Source: an uncultured Clostridia bacterium (lineage in GTDB: Bacteria > Bacillota > Clostridia > TANB77 > CAG-508). Taken from it: a stretch of 49,916 nucleotides of DNA. Position numbers and translations under genes: made by a program. Positions 1 to 12,000 of this stretch are shown one piece after another (position 1 is the first letter of the stretch; the number at the start of each line of letters is the position of its first letter). Under the pieces are notes generated by a model. It searched no databases and was not told the origin of the DNA. It was given only the letters and a program-made list of their open reading frames with translations. The DNA is taken from positions 1 through 49,916 of the forward strand of contig CANQKT010000053.1 in assembly GCA_947624525.1 (NCBI GenBank). Direction: 5' to 3'.

Positions 1-28
1 ATAACCTAATATCAACAAAAATAAACAT

Positions 29-90
29 AGAGCCAAATAAGACCTATGTGCATTTTTCGTGCATATAGATTTTGTTTGGGCTCTTTTTTT
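29..90 (+). terminator. Rho-independent terminator-like hairpin of an upstream gene outside the window
   Basis: agagcc...ggctct outer stem with inner ctatgtgca/tgcatatag pairing, followed by a T7 tract. Confidence 0.6.
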
Positions 91-312
91 GAGGCTTGTG
101 GGAATGCATTTATTTGTATTTGAAAATAGTATTTTGATTTTATGAGATATTTATTTAATGATGAATGATTGAAATAGCATGAAGTCAAAAGCGATGGATT
201 TAAAGGATTTAGAAGAGGAAGTTAAGTATTAAGTAAATAAAAATGTGTATAAAGGTTTATAGGTAAAGCCATAGTAAAAACCTAAATATATTATAGAAGG
301 AATGATAGGAGT

Positions 313-1605
313 ATGAAAAAAAATGCAAAAAAAATAACAATTATAACAGTAATATTAGTAATACTAATTTTGTTATTAATACAAATCATACAATTAATAC
401 CAAAAAATAAGCAATCTGAAACACAAGAAGTGATACAAACTTCTAATAATGAAAAAGAAGAAGTTTTAGCAGAAACAAGTGTAGTGCTAAATGCAGAACA
501 AAAAAAGCAATTTATGGAGGAATTATCAGTAGGATGGGATGACAGTAAAGTTGAAAAAGTAAATGTTAAATTAGATTCTAAGTCTGAAACCGAAGAAATT
601 CCAATACCAGTTCCAAAGGGATATAAAATTTCTGGAGTTGAGGGAGAAAATACTCTTGATGGTGGAGTTGTAATATATGAAGGAACTGATGAGGTTTCTG
701 GAGAAAGTGATAGTGAAGGAGTAAAAACAGCTCAAAAGACAAGAAATCAGTGGGTATGGGTACCTGTATATGATCCTAATGAGATATATGGAGTAGATGC
801 GAATGGAAAAATGTGGGGTAAATTATATAATTATTCAACTAGTGGAGGCACTAAAGATAATTGGTCAGAAACTGATGGTGTAATTAGGATATCTAGTTCT
901 AGCAATGATAGGGAACCAGATGTTGTAACAGGTTATGACAAGGATGATTATTTACCAAATTATTTATCACAAGAGGATAGAGCTGATTTAGATAATGAAT
1001 TGACTACAAATTTTGAAAATTCAATAAAAAGTATAAAAAAATATGGTGGGTTTTATATAGGAAGATATGAGACAGGTGGATTGAATGAAACAGCTAAGGT
1101 AGTAAAAGGAGATACAAACATATCAAGCCAAACATGGTACACAATGTATAAAAAGTGTAAAACATTGAATGGGACAAATGATAATGTAGTAACTAGTATG
1201 ATATATGGAAGTGAATGGGATAGAACGTTGCAGTGGCTGGTAGATACTGGAACAAAATCATATGAGGAAATAGGTACAGATTCAACTAGTTGGGGGAATT
1301 ATAAAAATAATTCATTTCAATATGATGAAAACACAAGTGGTAGAAAAAGCAATAAAAATTCTGGTAGTAGTACAAGAATTCCAAGTGGAAGTGCAGAAGT
1401 AACGAAGGCAAACAATATTTACGACTTAGCAGGAAATGTCTGGGACTGGACCCTAGAGGCCTATAGCACCTACAGCAGGAGGTATCGCGGGGGCAGTTAC
1501 TACGGCACGGGTAGCGACTACCCGGCAGGCTACCGCTACGGCAACGGTCCGGGCAACAGCGGCGGCAGCCTCGGGTGCAGAGCAGCACTTTACGTAGACC
1601 TGTAG
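313..1605 (+). CDS. DGR target (variable) protein: N-terminal TM anchor and C-terminal FGE-sulfatase/C-type-lectin-like domain
   Basis: 430-aa ORF; hydrophobic N-terminus (ITIITVILVILILLLIQII); C-terminal IYDLAGNVWDWT...RRYRGGSYY...GCRAALYV motif typical of FGE-sulfatase/CLec DGR targets; contains the VR. Confidence 0.9.
   Translation: MKKNAKKITIITVILVILILLLIQIIQLIPKNKQSETQEVIQTSNNEKEEVLAETSVVLNAEQKKQFMEELSVGWDDSKVEKVNVKLDSKSETEEIPIPVPKGYKISGVEGENTLDGGVVIYEGTDEVSGESDSEGVKTAQKTRNQWVWVPVYDPNEIYGVDANGKMWGKLYNYSTSGGTKDNWSETDGVIRISSSSNDREPDVVTGYDKDDYLPNYLSQEDRADLDNELTTNFENSIKSIKKYGGFYIGRYETGGLNETAKVVKGDTNISSQTWYTMYKKCKTLNGTNDNVVTSMIYGSEWDRTLQWLVDTGTKSYEEIGTDSTSWGNYKNNSFQYDENTSGRKSNKNSGSSTRIPSGSAEVTKANNIYDLAGNVWDWTLEAYSTYSRRYRGGSYYGTGSDYPAGYRYGNGPGNSGGSLGCRAALYVDL
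1457..1589 (+). repeat. DGR variable repeat (VR)
   Basis: Aligns ungapped to 1834-1966 (offset 377). 19 mismatches in 133 bp, all where the TR has A (14 A->G, 5 A->T). Invariant 3' end cagcctcgggtgcagagcagcact is consistent with an IMH. Confidence 0.96.
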
Positions 1606-1788
1606 GCTAAAGGCGATACATTATAAAGTGGCAAGGACTAGAATATGGCAGAGACATGGAAAGGCGTAGAAATAGAGAAAACTAAATCAGAGTGTGTAAT
1701 TTCATGGTTTGGTTAAGCCTTGTGTCGAACTTGTCAAGTCCAATTGTGTAAATTTCCTTAAAATTATATTCAGACTAAAAAATATATA

Positions 1789-1818
1789 CTTGCCAAATAC
1801 AGAGCTGTATTTGGCAAG
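1789..1818 (+). other. Perfect 12-bp hairpin immediately upstream of the TR
   Basis: cttgccaaatac-agagct-gtatttggcaag. Confidence 0.75.
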
Positions 1819-1833
1819 CAGGGATAAATCGAA

Positions 1834-1966
1834 AGGCCTATAGCACCAACAACAGGAGGTATCGCGGGGGCAATTACAACAACACGGGTAGCAACAACCC
1901 AGCAGACAACCGCAACAACAACAATCCGAACAACAGCGGCGACAGCCTCGGGTGCAGAGCAGCACT
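1834..1966 (+). repeat. DGR template repeat (TR)
   Basis: Non-coding, AAC-rich near-copy of the VR; adenine-only differences to the VR. Confidence 0.96.
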
Positions 1967-2274
1967 CTAATATTGTTCCAGATTATATGTTTCAAGGAAC
2001 ATATACAGTGAGATGTTAGAATATTAAAGAGGTTTATTCCTTCCTAATGTAGGTAAAAATGGATCATTAGAATATGTATTAGTAAGAAAATGCCGAATAT
2101 ACGTATTTTAAGCAAGTTTCAAGATTCTTTTCAAATAAAATTATTGATAACAAATTATTTTCAATAATAAGCAAAATGATAGTATCATTTTGCAAAACAC
2201 AATAAATAAAGAGTAAAAATAGTAGTAAAAGCAAAACACGGACAGAAACAAAAGATAAAATCAAAAAAAAAATC

Positions 2275-2376
2275 AAAGAAAAAGCAAAAAGCAAAAAGCA
2301 AAAAACAAAAATCAAAAATCAAAAATCAAAATTAAAATTAAAACTAAAAATAAAAAGCAAAAAGAAAGGAAAAAAA
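2275..2376 (+). repeat. A-rich degenerate heptad/hexad repeats (aaaaagc / aaaaatc / aaaatta units)
   Basis: Direct reading: gcaaaaagcaaaaagcaaaaaacaaaaatcaaaaatcaaaaatcaaaattaaaattaaaactaaaaataaaaagc. Confidence 0.8.
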
Positions 2377-2790
2377 ATGAAATATTTAGATTTAATGGAA
2401 AAATTACAAAAATCGCAAGAAAATCAAGGAAGTATTGTGATGATGAAAAATGGAATATTTTTTGTAGGAGTAGGAAAAGATGCCATCATATTAAATAATC
2501 TACTAGGACTTAAGTTAACATGCATGAAGGATGGACTTTGTAAGGTAGGGTTCCAAACGAGGAGTATAGAAAAGTATGTAAATAAATTACAGGAAACTAA
2601 TAAGAGCTTTGTTATTTATAACTATGATAGAACAAAAAACCAAGAAGAGGAAATTATAAGGATAAAAGCAGAGCCTGTTTTTGAGCAGAAAAGGTGTATG
2701 AATTGTGATGAATGTAATAATAAACTAGAAACAACAGATGAAATTAATGTAAAGAATTTGACGGATAAGTTGTTTTTAACAGAGTTATAG
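2377..2790 (+). CDS. Small MutS domain-I-like protein, putative DGR accessory
   Basis: 137 aa; GSIVMMKNGIFFVGVGKDAIILNNLLGLKLT...GFQTRSIEKYVNKLQETNKSFVIYNYD resembles the mismatch-recognition domain I layout of MutS; located directly after the TR. Confidence 0.55.
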   Translation: MKYLDLMEKLQKSQENQGSIVMMKNGIFFVGVGKDAIILNNLLGLKLTCMKDGLCKVGFQTRSIEKYVNKLQETNKSFVIYNYDRTKNQEEEIIRIKAEPVFEQKRCMNCDECNNKLETTDEINVKNLTDKLFLTEL

Positions 2791-2802
2791 AGGAATGTAA
2801 AA

Positions 2803-3045
2803 ATGAATTTGTGTTTTTTGTCGGGAATAATAACTGATGTGTATAGATTTAAGTTTATTTATAATGAAAATATAAGATATAAATGCATGGCTTGTGTGAA
2901 GCTGAAATTAAATAAGAATCAAGAGTTTGAATTGGTTGCTTTTGATGAAATGATTGAAAAGGTAATTAGTAATAAATTTAAATATGTACACATATGTGCA
3001 AAATTTGTCGAAAATTGTCGAATAATGATTGAAGATGTCGAATAA
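2803..3045 (+). CDS. Small OB-fold/SSB-like protein, putative DGR accessory
   Basis: 80 aa; MNLCFLSGIITDVYRFKF...CMACVKLKLNKNQEFELVAFDEMIEKV resembles the N-terminal half of SSB. Confidence 0.4.
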   Translation: MNLCFLSGIITDVYRFKFIYNENIRYKCMACVKLKLNKNQEFELVAFDEMIEKVISNKFKYVHICAKFVENCRIMIEDVE

Positions 3046-3093
3046 TGGTTTGACAGTATTGAAATTTTAAAAAAAAAGAAGGGAGATAATCTT

Positions 3094-6000
3094 ATGAAAG
3101 GTAAAAAGGTAATAATTACAGCTGGTATAATTGTGGTAATATTAATGTTATTATTTAGTTTATTCACAAGCTTGGTGAAAAATGTGGATAATAGTGTATC
3201 TCAATTGAGTCCTGAACAAAGAAGGTCTGCATCTTATCATGTTTTAGAGGATAAAGATGCTATTGTTGAGGATACAGATGATAATTTAACATTTAGTGCT
3301 TTTTTTACAAGAAATGATGAATCAGGTACTGATAAAGCACAACAAGTAGATGGAACTTGTAATAAAATTAATAGTAAAGACACTTTGTTCTTACATTTGA
3401 ATTTAAAAGATTCAGGAACTTTAAAAAATGGAAAAATTACTATTACAGGTAATAACTTTGATTATAGCATGTTTATGGTTAAAAATGATGTTTTGAAAGA
3501 AAGTTATTTGTCTGATGATGTAACTGAAATACTTTTAGAGGATATTAAGCCCGGTACTGATGAGATTATTTTTGGAGATGTTATTTCAGATATAGCAGAT
3601 AATATAAATAATTATAGTAGACAGAGTACTATAACTTTAACTGGTGATTATGCTAAAGATGGTGAAGAAGAAACCGTATCAATCAAAAAAGAATGTAATA
3701 TAACAGTAGATTGGTATGGAGACATAAAAGCAGAATTAAAAGCAAGTAAACATACATATTATTATGATAATAGAACTTCAAATAAAATTACTTTTGGATT
3801 TTATGTAAATGAAACAATAAAAGAATTATTATTAGGTGATGTGATTGCTACAGCAGAAATTCCAAAATTGAATGGACAAGATCCTGTTACAGCTGAATGT
3901 ACTGATTCAACAATAGTTGATGAATATAACTCAGAGACTAGAATATTAACTATGAAAAGAAGTAGTACTTTAGATGATGAAGGAAATATTACCAAAACCC
4001 TTTCAAGACAAAATTACTTTACTGTAACTGTTACATATCCAGATGAAGCTTTTGAGAATTTTGATACATATACTCAACTTCAAGTTAAAGTAAATGGAAA
4101 ATATACCGGATATAATAATCCAAATGATGAATTTGTGAAAAAAGATGAATCTAGTGATGAAGATAAAGAAGATACTGAAAGTTCAGGTGATGCTCAAGAT
4201 ACAAATAAAATAAACCTTGTAGAGTCAAATCTTGCTGAAGGAGTTATAATTCTTGAATTTACTGAAACACCAGAAGCAGAAGCTCCTGCTATATATTCAA
4301 ATAAATTTAGTGTATCAATTTTAAATAAAATATATGTTTCTAGACCAAGCTACAGATATATAATGTCTAAGCAAGATATTTTAAACCTATATGATAATAA
4401 TGTTGAAAATATTGAAAATTTCAAATATACAGTTCGTTGGCAAGCATATAGTGGAAATGCAGATGAAATTGATTCTTATATAATGACAGAAACAAAAAGT
4501 AGTAATGAAACTGACCCATATGGAGATAAATTTGATAGTGCAGTAATTGATGAATATACAAGTAATACTGGAATTTACTTTTTTAATGCAACTACAGCAT
4601 TAGGTGAAGATGGAAAGATATTAGTATATGATGATGATTCTAATCAATTATTATATACATTTACAAAAGATAATTGGGACAGTTATAATGAAAATACTGT
4701 ATTTGGTTATGATACTCCAGTGAAACATATAAGAATAGAGACAAGTAAACCTTTAGAAAATGAATATTTATATGTATATCATACAAAAGAAATTGATACA
4801 GAAAAATTAATTCAAAAATATTCATTTGAAGATATGAAAGCTGTTTCTAAATTAAATACATATTTAACTGGTGTTGCAAATTTAGCAAATGAAAATAAAA
4901 AAACAACCAATACTTATGATGATGTGTATTTGGTTTCAGAAACTTCACAAGCTAAGATAAGTGTAGAGCAAGAAAAAATTCAAACACAAGATACAACAAA
5001 TCAAGAAATATATATTGAAACTATACATTCTCAACAAGGTGATTCATATTGGAAGAATGGTCAATTTATAGTTGAATTGCCAGATAATATAGTGAAGTTA
5101 GATATTAATAAAGTGACTATAGATAAGCAAGGTGTTGAAGTTGTAGCATATGAAGCATATAAAAAAGATGGTAGATATTTAATAAAAATAATGACAAAAA
5201 ATAATGAGCCTACAACATATAAAATAACCATTGATTGTGATATTACACCGGATTCAAGAATTGCAACAAAAGATGAAATTATAACATTATATGCATATAA
5301 TGAAAATTGCAATGAGTATTATAGCCATGTACCAGATAAGTATGATGTTGATAATGATATTATTAATGATGAAGAAGTAGGAACAGCAAATTGCAAAATG
5401 AGGCTTATTGCACCAACTTCATTAATTACATTAGAAACAATTTCTGATTATGATGCTGAGCAAAATGGAGAAATTACAATAGCTCCAAATGTGGCTGATG
5501 TTGATAAAGATGAAAGACAAGCAAAAATTAATATAAGTTTGACTAATAGTTATCCATTTCCTGTAACAGGTATTAAGATTTTAGGTAGAATTCCTTTTAA
5601 AGATAATAAATATATTGTTAATAATAAAGTAGATATGAAATCTGAGTTTGATACAATTATGGTAGATGGTGGAATAAAAGCTACAGATAATGAAATTCTA
5701 AGCAAAATGAAAGTGTATTACACAGCAAATCCTAATCCAACACAAGAATTAACTAATCAAGATAATGGATGGCAAGAATTGGGTGAAGATGATGATTTTA
5801 GTAAAGTTAAGTGCTATTTAATTGATTTACAAGATTATACTATAACAAATAATAAAAAGGTTGATTTAAATTATGATGTGTCTTTGCCAGAAGGTATTGC
5901 ATATAATCAGGTTTCATATAGTAATCATGCAGTATATTTTGATTTTGTTACTGATGGAGGAAAAATACCACTTTATGCAGAGCCTGCTAAAGTTGGTGTA

Positions 6001-9000
6001 AAAATTGTTGATAAATTTGACTTGAAATTAATTAAGCATAAAATTAATTCAGATTTGAAAATTCCCGGTGTTACATATAGCTTAAATTATCAGGAAGAAG
6101 ACACTGAAGGTGAATTACAGGACAAGACTCGTATCATAACAACTCGTCAAGATGGTTCTGTGACGGTTGAAGATTTACATGCAGATGTAGATTATACTTT
6201 AAAAGAGATACAGGTTCCTGATACATGTGAATTAAGTACAGAGGAATTTACTTTTAAAATAGATAAGGATGGAAAACTTACATATAAAGGAAATAATGGT
6301 ACTGCTGTTTTTGATGGAAGTGATGTTTTAACTATAGAATTAAGTGATGAGATTAAAGCTAATTTACAAATTACTAAAACAAAAATTGGTTCATCAGAAC
6401 AAAAAATTAATAATGTAAGGTTTGCATTAATAGATGATGAGGGTAATAAGAAAACTGATTCAACTAAAAATGGAACATTGACATTTACAGGTTTATCATT
6501 AAATAAAAAATATACATTGACTGAAACATCTGTACCCGGAGGAATAGCGTTAAATACAGGAAAATATGAATTTAAATTAATTAGGGAGACAGAGAGTGGA
6601 AATATAGTAATACATAATGAAGGTGAGAGTTCTTTAATTTCTGGAAATGCTACTATAACAGAGGAGAAAGATGTTTTAACACCTACTATGAGTGTAAGTG
6701 TTCAAGATGAGTTAAGATATTCTTTGGATTTGACTAAAGTTGATGATAGTGGAAATTTGGTGCAAGGAGTACAGTTTGTATTAAAAGGTGAAGGACAAAA
6801 AGAAGAAGGAAGTAAATATACAACTACAAAGTCTGGTAAGATTAATATTACTGGGTTACATGTTGGTGCTGAATATACTTTAGAAGAAGTAAAGGCTTTA
6901 GGGTATTATTTAGATAATAAGGAAGAACATAAAATTACATTTAAAGTTACACGTAATGGCAAATTAGAAATTTCTAAAATGGAAGAAGAAGGTATTCAGT
7001 TTGATGGTGCTGTTTCAATTTCAGAAGTTGGGTTAGAGGCAAATATTTCTTTAAAGTTAAAAAATGATAAAATACCTACATATAATTTAAATATTATAAA
7101 GAAAAATGACAATGGTGATACTTTAGCTGGTGCTCAGTTTAAGTTGAGAAGTGAAGATACAGGAATAGAGCAATATATAACTATAGATGATGAAGGGAAT
7201 GGAACTTTTAAGGATTTATATGAATACATTCCAGATAAATATATAACAGGTAAATATGTGTTAACAGAAACATATGCGCCTGAGGGTTATAAATTAAATC
7301 CTGCTGAAGTTAAGTTCTTTGCACAAAGGAATAAAGATACTGGTAAACTTGAATTGACTCTTGAAAAAGACGGAGGTATTGCTTCAGTAGTTGTAGAAGA
7401 TGAAAATGGAGAAAGTGAAGAAGATGGTGAGTCAAAAGTTGACTTAGAGAACAAAACAGAAAATGAAGATGAACAAGAAACTGAAGCAGAAGGCAAAACA
7501 GAAACAAATACTGAATCAAATACAGACCCAAAAGATGAAAAAGAAGATAGTAATTCTGAAAATGAGTTAAAAGATGTTGAAACTCTAAAGATAAGTATAG
7601 TAAATGAGCCAATTTTCAATTTAATAAAATTAGGTGATGAAGATAAACCACTTCCGGGGGCTACTTTTACTATAACAAAAATAAATGAGGATGATACTGA
7701 AACTCCAGCACAAACAGTAGATGGTACTGTACTTGGTGAAATAAAAACAGATGCTAATGGTAAAATTTCTGCTAATTTGCCAGAGGGATTTTATAAAGCT
7801 GTTGAAACTGAAGCCCCAGAAGGATATTTATTACCAGATGATGAAAATGAAAGAACATATTATTTTGGTATAGATATGAGCAAACCTGCCGAAACTTCAG
7901 GACAATTAGATACAGTAGAATGGGCAAGATCAGTAAGCTCAGATTATGTTACTAAGTTTAAATCTGCAGTAAAGACTTCAGATGGAGGTGTAATTGCAGT
8001 AGGTAGTACAGATTCTAGTACATATATACCGGGAGTGGGAGCTAAGGAAGGATATGGAAATACAGACGGATTAATAGTTAAATATAATTCAGATGGATCT
8101 ATAGAATGGAGTAAAATTATTGGTGGAGAAGGTGAAGATGAGTTATTAACTATCTCAGCAGATTCACAAGGACAATATTATGCTATAGGTGGATATGTTA
8201 ATTCATCTAGTCTTAATTATGATGGAAAAGAAATAGAAGTAACCGATTATGGAAGAACAGATGGATTTGTAATGAAAATTTCAGATGATGGTACAGATCA
8301 ATGGAGTAAAACTATTGGGGGAAAACATGATGATAGAATAAATGCTGTTACTATAAATGATAATGGAGATGTGGCTGTAACAGGTAGTTTTAAGGAAAGT
8401 ATTACATTTGATAATGGAACATCTTCAAAAGAGAATACTTTAACAGGAACTTTAGGTACTAAGGATTTTGATGATGGATTTATTTGTGTATTTTCTGATA
8501 ATGGTAATTATAGTTGGAGTAAAAGCTTTACTAGTACATCAGATGCGTGGGGAAATGCTATAACTAGTGTTGCAGATGGATTTGTTGTAGGTGTAAACTT
8601 TGCGGGAACATTAACTATACAAGATCATACTCCAACAATAGCTTCAAAAGGAAAATCAGATAGTGTTGTAATTAAATATGATTCATCAGGTACATATAAA
8701 TGGGTAACACAGGTAGGAAGTTCAGAAAATGATGAAATATATAATATTATAGAATACAGTAATTTAGAAGGAGATAATTTAGAAAGCGAAGATTCTACAG
8801 ATAATGGTTCTGAAGGTAGTGATAAAAAAATAGTAGTTGTAGGGGCTTATGGAGCAACTTTAAATATAGTAGATTCACAGAGTTCTACAACCTCAAATGC
8901 ACTAACTACAAAAGGTGTATATGATGGAATGATAATTAAGCTTCAAGAAGATGGTAAATATGAAAAAGCTATATCTGTTGGTGGTACAGGAGATGATGTA

Positions 9001-12000
9001 ATTTCTTCAATTATTCAAACACAAGATGGTGGTTTGCTATTTGGTGGATGGCAGTATAGTAGTAATATGAAATTTAATGGTGGTACTGAAGATATATTCA
9101 AATCAAATTATAGTGGTGTTAATGATGGATTTGTTATTAAACTTAGTCCTGATGATGAAATGCAATGGAGTGATGCAATAAAAGGTACTTCATACGATAT
9201 TGTTAATTCTGTAGTTCAAGCAGAAGATGGTTCATACTATGCTATAGGACAATTCCAAAGCAAGAGTTTGACCTCAATGGGTAAATCTGATGTACTTTCA
9301 AATTCTACTTCATATGATCCAGATGCATTTATTATAAAATATGCTGAAACTGTTACCGACCCAGCCATACCACAGGCAAAAGAAATTGTGGTTAAAAATG
9401 ATATAAAACAATATAATATAACTACTGAAATTGGCGAAAATGCTGAGGGAAGAAGATCTGGAGGAAGTATAACTGGTTCATATAATGGGGAATATCCAGA
9501 AAGCAATAATAAGATGTTTGTTGAAAAGGTTAAATATGGTAAAGACAATCAGGTTCAAATTGATATTACCCCAATGACTGATTATTCTATTGCTAAAATT
9601 ACTATAAATGAAAAAGAGGTAATTCTTGAAAAAAATGATGATGGTAGTGTAACTATTGAGGCTGGATATTTTGAGGATGTGAAAGAAGATATCCATATTG
9701 TAGTTGTTTTTGCAAATAATAGTCATACATTGACTATTGAAAAGGTTGGTAATGAGAATGAACCTGTTGAAGGAGCAGAGTTTGAGATCGTATCTAATAA
9801 TGAGACTCCTAGTATGGAGGAAATTAAAAGTAATGGATTGAGTTATACATATGCTGATATTGATAATAAGGTTGAGTTTACAGATAATTTGAATGATAAT
9901 GGAGAAATATATGCTACGCCTGATAAGGAAAAAGAAGTTCAAAAAGCAGTTGGAGACATAAAAAACAATAATAAACAAACACAAGGAAAAGTACATACTT
10001 TTGAGAATAAAAATGATGGAGTATATACATCTGATAATAGCAAGATAAGTAGTTCAACTGCATATGCTTATTTTGAAATAGATTTACAGGATAAACCAGA
10101 AAAAGAAGTATTTCAAGTCTCTCTAATGGCTAAGGTAGAAAGTGAGAGAAACTGTGATTGGGGTTATGCTACTATTAATGAAAGTCAAGAAGATGTTGAA
10201 GATAGTGTAACTGAAGGAAGATTTGTACATATTTCGGGAGAAACTGAAGATGTTAAAACTGAAAAGGAATATATTTCTAAACCATTGACTGGAGGAAAGA
10301 AATATTATTTACATATTGGTTATAAAAAAGATAGTAGTAATAATGGAAGTGGTACGGATTCGTTTACTGTAAGGGACATCAAAGTATATGAATCAAATGC
10401 AAATACGTATTATTTTGAAAAAAATAAAGAAAATGAAGAAAATAATAAATACATACCAAATAATTTAAAAGTTCAAAATACAATAGCAAGCACATATATT
10501 CCAATAAACTTAGAAGATGAAGGAAAATATGCAATTGTTATAAATGCCATAAATAAAAGTTCTAGTAATGAGTATTTATATGCACATATAACAACAGATA
10601 CTAATAGAACTACGTATGATAGTACTAATGGAAAAATTATGAGTATTCAAGGAAGTTCGTCATCAACAGCAAAAGATTATGAATTACTAATTGATGGTGG
10701 ACAACAATATTATTTACATTTAGGCTACAATAATGTAAATGTAACTGAGACTGAAGAAACAGTTGCAATAAATAGTATAACTGTATGTAAAACAAAAGAA
10801 TTGTCTTTTGATTTTACAAAAGAAACTAAGGATGATAATACAAGTTATGTTTCAAACAATAATGGAAGAGATAACACTTACGCATATAGCTACATACCAC
10901 TAAATTTAACAAATTATTACGGTGACTATGAGTTAACAGTAAATGCAAGCATTGCAGGTACAAGCAATGACTATGGTTTTGTTACAGTTAAAACTGATAC
11001 AACTCAACCAACATATAGTGCTACAGCAAATACTGTATTATGTATTACTGGAAACAGCTCTAATCAGCAAGGAAAGTTAATACTTGCAGGTGGAATACAA
11101 TATTATATCCATTTAGGATATTACAATAGTAGCACAACTACAAATAATGCAGATACCTTTACTATTAATAAAATAGAGGTACAGCCTGTAGTGAAAAGAT
11201 ATACAGCAACTACAAATGCAGATGGTATAGCAGCAGTAGAAGTGCAAGATTTAGGTAAGTATATTGTTAAAGAAACACACGCACCAGAACATTATATTTT
11301 ATCTGAAGAGGAGCATCCTATTGAATTGCATAAAGGAGATCATGGCGCAACAATTAAAATAACCAATACAAGAAATCCTTTAGTAATAGTACATCACTAC
11401 TTAAAAGATGAAAATGGAAATAAAACAAAACAATCAGTAGCAGATGATGAAATAAAGGAAGGAAAGCCCGGAGAGAGTTATAAAACAGAGCCTAAAAAAG
11501 GTTTGGAAGGTTTAAACTTAGAAAGAGTAGAAGGTGAATATGTATTACCAAATGACTATATGGGAACATATCCAGATAAGGGTACTATTGAAGTTACATA
11601 CTATTATGAAGCAAATCCTATAAAACTAACTATACACCATTATGTAGATGGAACAGAAGAAAGAGTAATGTACAATGGTAAAGAGGTTGCAGATGAAGTT
11701 AAATATACAAAATCTAAAGTAACATTCGATAAAGATGGATATACAGTTTCTGCCAGTGATACATATGATTTGGATAATAATGATAATTATGAAAACTTAA
11801 TAGAAACTGATTATGACTTTACTAGTGTAACTACTGAAAACGAAGATGAAAATGGAATATCAAATGGACCAAATCAAGCAGATATATCAGAAGTTTATAG
11901 TTACAGTACAGACTCAGAAATTACATATTACTACAAATTAAAAAACCATATTATTACAACAGAGGTAATAGAACATCCAGAAAAAAGAACTGATGAGTTA

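Noticed and set aside
1286-1588. Minus-strand 100-aa Cys/Arg-rich ORF over the VR
   Set aside because: Antisense of the VR; composition follows from the GC-rich VR, with no independent coding evidence.
1702-1995. Minus-strand 97-aa ORF over the TR
   Set aside because: Antisense read-through of the TR; similarity to the antisense VR ORF simply mirrors the TR/VR repeat.
2275-2376. Possible CRISPR-like array
   Set aside because: Units are ~6-7 nt, degenerate and A-rich with no spacers; not a CRISPR.
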